A stretch of 64,000 nt of DNA from Clitopilus passeckerianus (Eukaryota; Basidiomycota; Agaricomycetes; Agaricales; Entolomataceae), in assembly GCA_944990035.1 (NCBI GenBank), contig CALYLX010000146.1:992001-1056000 (forward strand). The letters are read 5' to 3'. The notes under the pieces are model-generated. The model searched no databases. It saw nothing but the letters and a program-made list of their open reading frames with translations, and had not been told where the DNA came from. The first letter of the stretch is position 1. Every line of letters starts with the position of its first letter. The position numbers were made by a program, and so were the translations under genes. Positions 45,338 through 54,917 of the stretch are shown here, one piece after another.

Positions 45338-46807
45338 TCAATAGTAATTCCCGCAGACCTCTCCAGGTGTCATTTTCCCAGAGATAACGTGGTGCTTCCT
45401 CGTCCCCACATCCAAGTTAACCTCGTAGATGCATTTGTGTGAACCTTCTAACGGAGGCGGGGACGCTAGTAGAACCTGTTTGGCGTCTAGTAGAACGTTG
45501 TAAGGTTGATCATTCATCGGTAAGAATTTGCAAGATTTCTTGTAACAGATCCGTATACAGTGAAGGTTTTTCAGGTACTGAAGGAGACGAAGCCGACTCT
45601 GTTTTATAAGAATTTTATAAGCCGCTGCATCGATGATTTTGGCACAACCCAGTTACTGACCCGGAGTTTCTCTTTCTGGCCATAATGTTTGGTCCATTGA
45701 AAGAGACTGACGAACTTCAATTTCGGACATTTGGTGACGATGCATTCTATAGTCCGGTGGGAGATTTCGTTATCATTGCAGCAGCCAAAAGCGAGAGAAC
45801 AACTCACCAAGAGTTGTAGGTTCATCCAAGGTAGCGTTATATATCTCTTCAATCAATGGCATCACCTCCAATTCTTCGGGGTCGGGCTGAAAATGATAAT
45901 AGGCGGAGAGCATGGTGAGGCGGACGACTCCCGGACAGCTCTTGATGAGGGGTCTGACGGAGCTGTTGATAGCCAACGTGCGGACACTCGGGAGAGTAAC
46001 TTCCTTGAATGTCTCTTGGATTTGCGAGAAAACTTTGAGGTCCTTTTCTCCAGTGATCTGAATAGTGTGAAGATTCGGAAAGAGAGCAAGGCAGCGAGCC
46101 AGCTCGATAGCAACGCCTTTAATCGACCAAGGGGACAACATGATGTTGACAATTCTAAGGAGGTGATTAGAATGGGTAGAGACTTTCCGTTAAGACGAGA
46201 CTTACTTGACAAAGTTTGCCAGAGAAGGATCTCGAATAGTCACAATTTCGAGTTGACGAACCAGATCTGTTGCAATGGCCTTCTTCCAGGCCAATTCTCG
46301 TTTCAAGGCTTTTTCATCACAGGAAATGACCTCAATAATTTCCCAACATAACGGGAGAGCGAAGTTTCGGAGCGAACGGCAAGTTTGTGAAAGCATGCGT
46401 AGGAAGTTGAGGCGTTCCAAGCCAGAGGCACCTTCAGAAATTGGCCTAATCCAGTTACGCCACATTGGAACCTTTAGAGAAGGAAGATACGATGTAATTT
46501 CGATAAGGAGTTCCGTTGGCAAAATTGCAAGCCCAGTAGTGTTCTCAGGAATCACTTTCTCTTCGTTCTCGTTCGTGTCATTGGACACGGCCACCTCGAC
46601 CTTGACGCGTTTGGCTTTCCTGGATTTCATCGAGTTCCGGACCTTTTCTCGAGACTTCAACGTGGCCTGCCTTCTGCTTCTTCTTCTTGAGGTGGTATTC
46701 TTGTCCGAGTCAGAGCCAGAATTGTCTTCTTGCACCTCGTATTCGGAAGCTTGCGATTCGGAACTTGAGTCTTCATCTTTACTGCGTTTGGGCTGCTTGC
46801 GCTTCAT
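45338..46807 (-). CDS. F-box-like protein, copy 4
   Basis: Starts at ATG 46807 with MKRKQPKRSKDEDSSSESQA and a lysine/arginine-rich region likely to act as nuclear signal. Then ILPTELLIEITSYLPSLKVP, GLERLNFLRMLSQTCRSLRN and VRQLEIVTIRDPSLANFVK. Exon 2 reads WSIKGVAIELARCLALFPNL. Exon 3 (86 bases) gives TKCPKLKFVSLFQWTKHYGQ. The last exon gives YLKNLHCIRICYKKSCKF and HHVISGKMTPGEVCGNYY, with TGA at 45338-45340. All introns are GT-AG and the frame is intact, about 400 residues. Role as for copy 2. Confidence 0.82.
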
Positions 46808-47152
46808 TTTGAGTTATTACAAAACCAACACACTAAAAGTCTGGTGGTAATGGATTGCCAGGTCAAGCACCTTCCAGCCGAGCTAATGACGGTCAGAATG
46901 GACCCACAAAGCTACCTTTGTTTGGTCCGCATTCGATCCAAATACAGTTCCCTTGGCCGGAGCCGTCCTTGACCTTGAATTCACTTTGACCGACGACTGT
47001 CATGAACAATGTCCTTTGTTCATTATTCACAAAGCAAATCTAAACTTGAAGGGCCCTTGGTCACGCCACATCGCAGGTCTATTTCTGAGAGGACAGGCGC
47101 ACCAGCTTCAGCATTTCATAACTTCAAGGTTCAAGCTCAGGCGGAAACCACG
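46808..47152. other. Divergent promoter between F-box copy 4 and the basic protein
   Basis: About 340 bases. The frame of the plus-strand gene is open here from ATG 47009, so its N-terminus could be 48 residues longer. Confidence 0.4.
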
Positions 47153-47872
47153 ATGGACAAGTCGACGGGGACTCTCCTTACCTGGATGCCAACAACCTTG
47201 CTGAAAACCTTGCATAAATCAGCTCATTCTCTGGAAGGATTCTCTGATGTTGTCGAAAAACTGGACCTCCTGGCTAAACGCGTGCAGAAGGCCGGAGACG
47301 AGCTCTCGGAATCGACATTCTGGAACCTTATGGAAATGGTGGACAAAGCCAACCAAGAACTCGACGATGTTGGGGTTGCGAAATATGACTCGGAATTGAA
47401 GAAGCCTGCACAAATCGCCGCGTCCTCCGGTGACCTCATTGATCACTCCGCACAATTTGTCAACACTGGGACGCAAACGGTTGAAGAGGGCATACCTAGG
47501 CGACAGCGGCAGAGGAAGCGACCGAATGAGCCTACAAATGGCTCTGCGAAGCGAGCGAAGAAGACAAAGGCTCCCATCGCACCTGCTGTTCCTCAAGGAA
47601 ATCCACCCGTGCCTGCAAGTGTCGCCCCTCAAGCTCAAGTTTATCCAGGAACTCCTCGCCTTATCGAAAGCCCACAGGCGAATATCTCTCACCAGGCAGG
47701 TGCTCAAAAGGCGTATATGCTAGTTCCCGTTACCAACACGATGCCCCAGCAAAATCAAATGCAATTTCCTCCATTCATGCCTTACTGTTATACCCCAGGA
47801 GCGTACGGACATGCTATTCCCACCTATCAGACTGGTGGTTCAGAAAATGGCGCATACAAAGCTGGCCCATGA
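47153..47872 (+). CDS. Basic protein of unknown function
   Basis: A single-exon frame of 239 residues from MDKSTGTLLTWMPTTLLKTL. I do not recognise a domain. The first 100 residues look helical (FSDVVEKLDLLAKRVQKAGD, LMEMVDKANQELDDVGVAKY). Two basic clusters, RRQRQRKRP and KRAKKTK, form a likely bipartite nuclear signal. The C-terminal 100 residues are rich in Pro, Gln, Tyr and Gly. This layout would suit a nuclear, possibly DNA- or RNA-associated protein, which is inference only. An upstream in-frame ATG at 47009 exists; the later start was chosen because its context (ACGATGG) and sequence look more protein-like. Confidence 0.55.
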   Translation: MDKSTGTLLTWMPTTLLKTLHKSAHSLEGFSDVVEKLDLLAKRVQKAGDELSESTFWNLMEMVDKANQELDDVGVAKYDSELKKPAQIAASSGDLIDHSAQFVNTGTQTVEEGIPRRQRQRKRPNEPTNGSAKRAKKTKAPIAPAVPQGNPPVPASVAPQAQVYPGTPRLIESPQANISHQAGAQKAYMLVPVTNTMPQQNQMQFPPFMPYCYTPGAYGHAIPTYQTGGSENGAYKAGP

Positions 47873-48072
47873 CCTCATATACCCCTTTTCTCAAATATAT
47901 GCGCCTCAGAAGCTCGTTATGATTCGTTATGATTGCCATTGTGGCCTCTACTATACAAATTACAAAGTATCGTAAACCGGAATTGACTCTACAAGATTTC
48001 CTAAAACTAGTGTAGACTACAGAAGTCCAATATTGTACAACATTTCGAATGTAATAAACGCCGCATGCAGCT

Positions 48073-51000
48073 TTACTCCTTCCTCTTCAACCTCTTGATC
48101 GCCTTTCTGGCCCATTTGAAACTGGATCTGTGCGCAGATGGCGACCGTTGGCCATCCTCAGAGATACGGCCTCCAAGCTCGGTGGCATCTGGTTCCATGC
48201 AACCCTCCACAGCTGCATTTCTCTCCTTCCTGCGTCGGCCACCTGTGCCCTGCAACAACCCAGGAAGCGTGTTTCTTCGCCTTTCTGAAGCTTCGTCCTT
48301 AACAACGTCCAGCTGTCGGTGGCGAGGTCCTGACAACGTCTCACTCATCGCCTGGTCAATGCCAACTGCCGTTACGCCGGATAGCGGCGACGATGCCAAC
48401 GTTCTGTCCTTCTCTCCAGCAGAGGTATGAGGCCGAACGGTGGTGGCCCGGGACTTGATGGACCCTCTGGTGGAACATTGGTCCTCAGAGAGGAGACGCT
48501 TGGGAGCGGCGGGTGCCCTCAGCTGCGTCAAGCACTGCTGTATCCGGGTTTTGTACTTCCTCTCGGCACGCATTTCGAGATCTTCTACGGTGTATCCGAA
48601 AGCTGTGGGGAAGTAGGAGCCCGGCCGAGATTCTTGTAGCTCAGGCCTTGCGGAGATGGGGACGTGCGAGGCGACCCAATCGTGTTCCATCACACCTTCG
48701 ATCGTGATGCGTTCGGCTGGGTCGGGTGCAAGCATCTTCCTTAGCAGATCCTGAGCTGGTCGGCTGACATGGCTAGGGAACTTGACAGGCGTGGTGGTGA
48801 TATATTTGTAGAGGAGGCGTGCGTTTTCCCCTTCGGGATTCTCTGGATCGTCGTCGAATGGCAGGTAACCTGCCAACATGCCGTACAAGACAATGCCACA
48901 AGCCCAAACATCGACTGGCCCTCCGAGGTAGAGCTTCTCGCCCATGACAACTTCTGGGGCTGCGTAGATGGGGGCACCGCATGATGTTTTCAGGAATTCA
49001 TCACCAAGGTTCTCGGCAAGGTGGGCGAAGTCGAAATCGGTGATGAGCAGATTACGGTCTGCGTCCAAAACGAGGGTCTCCACTTTGATGTTGCGGTGGA
49101 CAACTCGTTTCTGGTGCATGTACCATACGCCGGAAATGAGCTGAGAGAAGAGTCGAGCGGCCTCTTGGTCCTTGAGATGTGTTTGGGATATGATGTAGTC
49201 GATGAGTTCTCCTCCGGAGGTGTATTCCAGCATGGCTGCGATGTACTTGTCCGTTTCCACAACGTCCAGAAGTCTGACGATGTTTGGATGCTTGAGCGTC
49301 TGAGGTTGAGAGTCAGTAACCGCCAGAAACTGTTGCAAATAACAACTTACCTGGAGAGCACGAAGTTCTCTCTCAACCGCACGAAGCTGGCTGCTTGGGT
49401 TTTCTTTCTCCCGCCTGATAAGCCTCACTGCAGACTCCATCCCCGTTATCCTGTGTACACCCAACCTCGTCCTTCGCCCGTCCACCATTCCAAGCTTTTG
49501 CAGCAGCAACCATGGCCCAAGCTTCGGGATTAGGCGACCGGGGTGTTTTCCTTGGTAGGCTACCACCGCAGGGAGGGAATCGATGCCCCGAGCTTCTGGT
49601 AAGGCGGTTCTAATCGATGCGGAATCCGATGAGAATGTCTGGTCTGGGTCTTGCCCTTCTCGCTCTGCAGCAGCAGCAGCAGCAGCTTTGGCCTTCTGTC
49701 TTCCGAAGCCTAGCCCAGGTCTGGGTAAAGTTGACGAAGAACTGCGCCTGCCGTCCTCGCTGAGCGCTGGGCGTTCTAACAAAGCCGAGAGTTTGGACCC
49801 TGAAGATGTCCGGTCTTTGATCTCCTTCGGTGTGAGGGATACGATGCCTGAAAGTTGGATCAGTGTCAGTTGAGGAGAGTATGCCTGTGGAACCTACCCT
49901 CTTTCAAGCTACGTTCGTACTTCAACTGCATCCGCTCTAGTAGGTGCTGCGAGTCCGGAAAGGTATCTGCATTCTGCGCGAATAAGTAGTAGCTCGACTC
50001 GTTCAGAACGCTGACTCACATCGTCCAGAAGAGAACACCAGACGTTGTCATGGGTAATAGCCAATGTTGCGCCAGGCATCTGGATGGGAGATTAGGCGGG
50101 TCTACATGGAAGGGCTAAGAAGGGGACAAACCTCAGAGAGTAAGTGGAGGTTCAAGGTGTCGGAAGGGTGGAGCGTCTAAATGAAAGTGAATGAGGTTGA
50201 AGTGACGAACAACATGGCTGTGAAGAACGCACCGTGGTAGACGTCGAGGTTTTTAATATCACAGTGGCGCCGTTCGGGATATGTTTCCGGTGACCCGTTG
50301 AAGGTGAAGAACGGTGAATGGGTCTCGGTCTAACGGGGCCGTTTCTGTCAATCGGAACGACAGAGTTTCCTGAACGGCTTTCAGGGACTGATTGATTGGA
50401 AATCTCGTTGGACATCGAATTCCATGTCGCTGCAGACAGCATGATCTTGAATCCACGAATGAAAATCGTTTGATTCTGGGGCCTGTCCTTGTACCCAGGA
50501 AAGTATTCGATCGGTGGGCCTTGCTCTGTCGCAGCATGGTTCGACTGATTCCATGTATAGGCGTAGCTGTCCGGCTCCCGATTGGCGTTGGTTCCGGTGA
50601 AGTTCAAGGAGAACGTATCCGATTCCTGAACGCCCGTGAACGACGCAGTTCCCCATGACTTTGCCTTGTGATAACCGGTGACAAGGTATAAGGACCCATT
50701 CTGGCAGCTTCTGGTGGCAAGGGCATGCTTGTACCAGTCAATTGCGTTCTGTCCTGCATAATCGGAAAAGGAGTCGAGAGCCAACAGATCCTCCTGCAAA
50801 GCGCCTTCAGGAAGGGCTAGGATAGCACCTTCTCGGGATCGGCATTCAAATCGATAACGCCCATCGAAGAGTCCGGGCACGCTGTTCCATTTTAGTGAGA
50901 TTGGGCTGCTAAAGCTGGAGCAATGAAAACTTACGGAGCCAAAGTGGCCTTTACAGAGCCACTTAGAAAATAACTTCCTGCCGGTGATGCGACGAGGGCC

Positions 51001-51752
51001 CGCTTAATGTCCGAATGTCTCACCTCAGGCGCGATAGGGCTGAAATCCTCTGCAACTGAGTCCTTGTTAATGGGATCATCGGCGGGGAGGCAGATGTTGA
51101 AGAGGAAGTCGAAGTCTCCAAGGGCTGTTATGATGCCAACGTCTCCAATCCTTACGCCTGTCCGTCTGTATTCGACTAGGAGACTGCTTTCGGGACCAGG
51201 ATGCCAGAGAGGAAATCCGTGTTTCTTGGGCAGAAGTAGGTGAGCATAAACCTCACTGGAGCGGGTGGAATCGGAAGGGGGTTGGAGGCGAGGTTTAGAT
51301 GGGCCGGGGACTGGCCTGTCGTCATTGGGGCTTGTAGACATCGGTGGGACAGGAGGTTTCGTGGTCGGTGCTGGAGGGATGACTAGTGGCCTCGTAGCTG
51401 GAGAAAAGGGAGGTAAGGAAGGCCCATCGTTAGAGTGGGACAACGATAAACAATAAATAGACGAACCTTTCGCAGTGGACGCTTTGCCCTTGCTGCGATC
51501 GTTGTCAACGCGTCTACCTTTATTCGGGGAAGTGCTGGGCCCTCCTCTCGTAACATGGTCCCTCCCAGAGAATAGAGGTGATCTGGATGAAAGCACACAA
51601 TACTCAGATCAAGTTTGCAGACAATGATAATGAACTCACCCAGCTACTGCGCCACCCGTTGGTCTAGGCCTTTGTCTTCCACTTGAACCATGATAAGGTG
51701 GTGTGAAAGGATTCCCTGAGGCTTGAGCGCCTTGCTCATGGTATTGGATCAT
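48073..51752 (-). CDS. Fusion of the uncharacterised module to a degenerate Snf1/Kin4-type kinase (predicted pseudokinase)
   Basis: Nine exons: 51752-51640, 51582-51467, 51397-50935, 50881-50233, 50176-50132, 50079-50020, 49973-49898, 49847-49351 and 49299-48073. They sum to 3246 bases, 1081 residues in one frame. The N-terminal half repeats the module of 22.9-24.5 kb: EVYAHLLLPKKHGFPLWHPG, GDVGIITALGDFDFLFNICL, YRFECRSREGAILALPEGAL and KSWGTASFTG. A short exon encodes TLHPSDTLNLHLLSE, joined to MPGATLAITHDNVWCSLLDD. A linker with an alanine run leads to a kinase fold (HPNIVRLLDVVE, SCGAPIYAAPEV, GGPVDVWACGIVLYGMLAGY). Catalytic residues are replaced: AVRLI for VAIK, HRN for HRD, DFD for DFG, no glycine loop. 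The start could lie in a further upstream exon. Two separate genes remain possible. Confidence 0.72.
49668..49685. repeat. CAG trinucleotide run inside the fusion gene
   Basis: Six perfect CAG units on the plus strand, read on the minus strand as an alanine run in the linker before the kinase-like domain. Likely variable in length between strains. Confidence 0.8.
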
Positions 51753-52405
51753 GAAGAAAGGAGGAAGTCCATAGATTTGCTCAACCCGTTTACCATGTGT
51801 GCGCGGCTAAGTAGCGGTTGGGGCATAATTACAGCGCCGTGATGATAGCTGTGCGACTCAATGTAGTGATGCAGTGGCGTACTCGGCGTAGAATGCGTGT
51901 TTTCTGCATGTTTCTTTCCATTTGGACACTAAATTTGAGCTGTCCTGGAGCATCAAAATTGTCATTCGACCCAAAATTTCACGGAAAAACATACCGTATA
52001 AGGCTCTCCGAGTGAATGGAGAGATTTTTAGCAATGGAAGTCTATTGTACTTTGTTGTCCTCGTGGTCGTGGTCAGGCCCCAACCCAAAAGTGACAGAAC
52101 GTGTTGATCCTCCAGCGATATGGCAGTTGTGGCAGTGCCATTCGAAGACCAGTATCAACCTGGATTCCTGAAAGTCGGAGGCATCGGAACGAGAGTCCAC
52201 CGACACGATATGGATTCCGCTTTGTAATGGTACAAATATATGGTAGATTTTTGCAAGTGTTCGGTTGGCACAAGATTTAATCGACATAAACCGCGTAAAT
52301 AGTGTCCAGATAAGCGTAGTTACAGATGAAGATACGATAACACCATTTAAATACAATGTCAATAATATATCAGAGATAACCGGCGCCCCATACAAATATT
52401 TTCCA
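51753..52405. other. Promoter of the fusion gene and 3' flank of the lyase-like gene
   Basis: About 650 bases. The first-exon frame of the fusion gene stays open 5' of 51752 for about 16 codons up to a TAG acceptor-like site near 51808, so one more upstream exon is possible. Nothing else was recognised. Confidence 0.45.
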
Positions 52406-54268
52406 CTAGAAGCCCAGAATAGTATGAACCACCAGGAGTGCTCCCAACAAACCGACGGCAAAGTCAGCACGAAGAGAAACAGCTCCATTGTCCTTGTTCT
52501 TCCCATTGCTTCCGCCCTTTGTAGTGTTGGAACCGTCCTTGGTGTTGGTATTGGAGGAAGTGATTGCCTGGCTCTCCTTTTCACCGCCTGCCAACGGCTG
52601 GTCCCATAGGAAGTAAGCTTCCTCGGCGTAGTTTGAGCCTGGGATACCGTTAGCGAGGAAAGTGGAGTATTTCTTGTCAGTGTCGCCATAGATTGCGCCA
52701 ATAGCTGCGACTGAAGGGTATAGCTCGGCGGTGTAGCTTGCTTCCTTGCTGGTTGCTGCGTTCAGGGTCATTGCGAAGTCGAGGGCTGTCTTGATAGTAG
52801 ATCCCGCATTTGTGGTCTTGTTCCAGACGGTCTTGTCACCGGCATAAGCCTGGATACGAGCATTGACCTGGTGAAATGATGAGCAAGTTCCGACATAGAG
52901 CGCTAGACAAAAGCTTACAATCATTGCAGCAAGGTTGTACGCATGATAGTGGTAAGGGCGCGTTCGGGCAGCTTCAAGGGGCTAGGGTAAAAATAGAGTC
53001 AACGATGACATATCTAAGTTTAGATTGAGGGGAGCTAACCTGTTCGCCATTAGCCTCAATTTGGGATTTGTATTGCGCATTGAAGTACGTGTTGGTCACA
53101 TTCAGGGCACCAGCAGTGTCGTCAACAAGAAGCTTCAACGCAGCGACCTGGTTGTACCAGAAACTTCCGTGGTTGCTACAACAGAGACTCAGTATGATCC
53201 ATGTGCGGAGAGCATGTGAGACGAACTTCGTAGCAGCGGCTTCTTCCAAGGAAATGTTCGCAGTCTCCAACCACTGGATGTATTCCTTCGTCCAGGCAGT
53301 CATCTGGCCATCGATGTCTGCAGTCCAGTCCGTGCATTCCTTCTTGCGGAAGATGAGAATACCGGTGGTAATCTTCGCCATCCCTTTCAAGTCACTGATC
53401 AGGGATGAATCAATACTCCAGTTGCGGAAATTTCGAAAGTAATCTACTCACAGAATGCCTGTATGTGTTCCGCTCTGACCAGTAGGACCGCGGTTCATCT
53501 GCGCGTAGTTGAGGTTCGGGTTCATCTTAGTATCTACGTCGAGGAACCAGGCCTTGATGTATTTCACTACGGAAAACCTGGATCAGCAATGTCCAAGGTA
53601 TGGTCAGAGAGACATGCTTACCTGCACTTTGGGAGTACCTGTTTGACGAATTGCCGGTGAGGGCAAACGCAAGCGAATTGTAGAAGACAGCGTCGGAGAG
53701 GGATTGGAAGTTTCCAACGTCGTTAACGGCTCGTCCATCTGGGTTGAACAGGCCATCCCGTGAAACGTAGTTGCATTCTTTCCAAACTGTTCAACGGAAA
53801 TCGTCAAGGGGGGCTCCAAAGCGAAGTAATGGCAATCCAAACCTTGCTCAGGCGTGAGTTCAGTAGTGTTCTTCACATTGGAACAATCGGGCCACCAGCT
53901 GAACAAGGTGTTGAGCTGGGAGAGACATGGGTGGTCGAAGGGGAGAGACGTACTACGGAGCCCAGCTCATATAATCATGCTTGTCTCCAGATGGTGCGAC
54001 GTAGGGCTTCTGGGTAACGGCTGCGAGATGGTCAATCTTACAAGCTCCTGGATAAGGCTCAAGAAGACAACTTACACCATGGTCCACCAACCAACGAAGA
54101 ATCAGCCCAGTCAAGGATCGTAGCCTGTGAAGCTAGTGTGTTATTGGGAAAGTTCCCCGCAACGATGTAGTCAGGATCAACGAATTCGTTGGCATAACTC
54201 GTGAGAGCGCGCGCCTGGAGAGCGGCAAGCAAAAAGGAGGTTAGGAGAGTAAAGATTGTAGACCGCAT
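52406..54268 (-). CDS. Secreted, GPI-anchored alginate-lyase-like polysaccharide lyase family protein
   Basis: The signal peptide starts MRSTIFTLLTSFLLAALQAR. The mature part has PDYIVAGNFPNNTLASQATI, PSGDKHDYMSWAPYWWPDC, NTTELTPEQ, WTADIDGQMTAWTKEYIQWL, YNQVAALKLLVDDTAG, ELYPSVAAIGAIYGDTDKK and YFLWDQPLAGGEK. These blocks belong to the fungal alginate lyase/chondroitin AC lyase (alpha-toroid) family. Its members in fungi act on uronic-acid polymers, or their substrate is unknown. The C-terminus has a Ser/Thr/Asn-rich stem and a final hydrophobic helix (AVGLLGALLVVHTILGF), a standard GPI-attachment signal. About eight exons. The WAPYWWP junction uses donor TA|GTACGT near 53950. Intact, about 430 residues. 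Confidence 0.86.
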
Positions 54269-54917
54269 TGTAGCCCGGTGCTGGCTGGGGTGATAGTTGG
54301 GTTAGCTGGTGAGCTTGAAGATGGCGACCACGGGGGGTCTTGTAGTTATTTTTGATGCACAACGTTTTCATGGCGGTCCTTTATGCCCGGTCTTCATGAC
54401 CGAGTGGGTGTGCCTTAGCCCTTGGCGGATAACCAGGCCCACTTCGTCCGAGCCAACTGATTGCCTAGGCTGCCGATTTCGGCAGCGTGCATCCTGGGCG
54501 TGACTTGAGTGCAAGCTGTATATTGGGTACGGGCTAGGGGAGGTTGATTTCGAGTCAAAGCTCTCTGTAGAGTGGCGCATTCCCCGAAATGAACCTTCTT
54601 CCTGTCTGGTCCCCAGTCAAGGAGAGAAGACTTCTAATGACGCGTCGTGATCACCCTTTGAATTTCAGAGGCGAAGGCGGATCAATTGCTGACATAACCC
54701 GCCGAGGTTAGGGTTTGATGCTACTTGAGCGCTTGAGCCCCTGTTGTTGGTTCGGCGACAGTTGATATCGACAAGATACGGTCTCGCGCGCATGAAGACA
54801 GATTACACCATTGAGTTAATTACCTATTAAAAACATATAAAAAAGGTTTATCGAGTGAACTCCAATGTCCTTTATGCACGTCAAAGCCACCAACTACCAA
54901 TAATAATCCAATGTCCA
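54269..54917. other. Promoter of the lyase-like gene and 3' flank of the GH5 gene
   Basis: About 650 bases between two minus-strand genes, with no recognised gene. Confidence 0.5.

Noticed and set aside
47009..47152. N-terminal extension of the basic protein from ATG 47009
   Set aside because: The 48 extra residues look like translated promoter sequence. The later ATG has better context. Not excluded.
50077..50079. ATG of MPGATLAITHD as the start of a separate kinase gene
   Set aside because: A good acceptor (CCAG) directly precedes it, a donor lies 52 bases upstream, and the joined frame is continuous. The residues after it look like the end of the module. Kept only as the alternative model.
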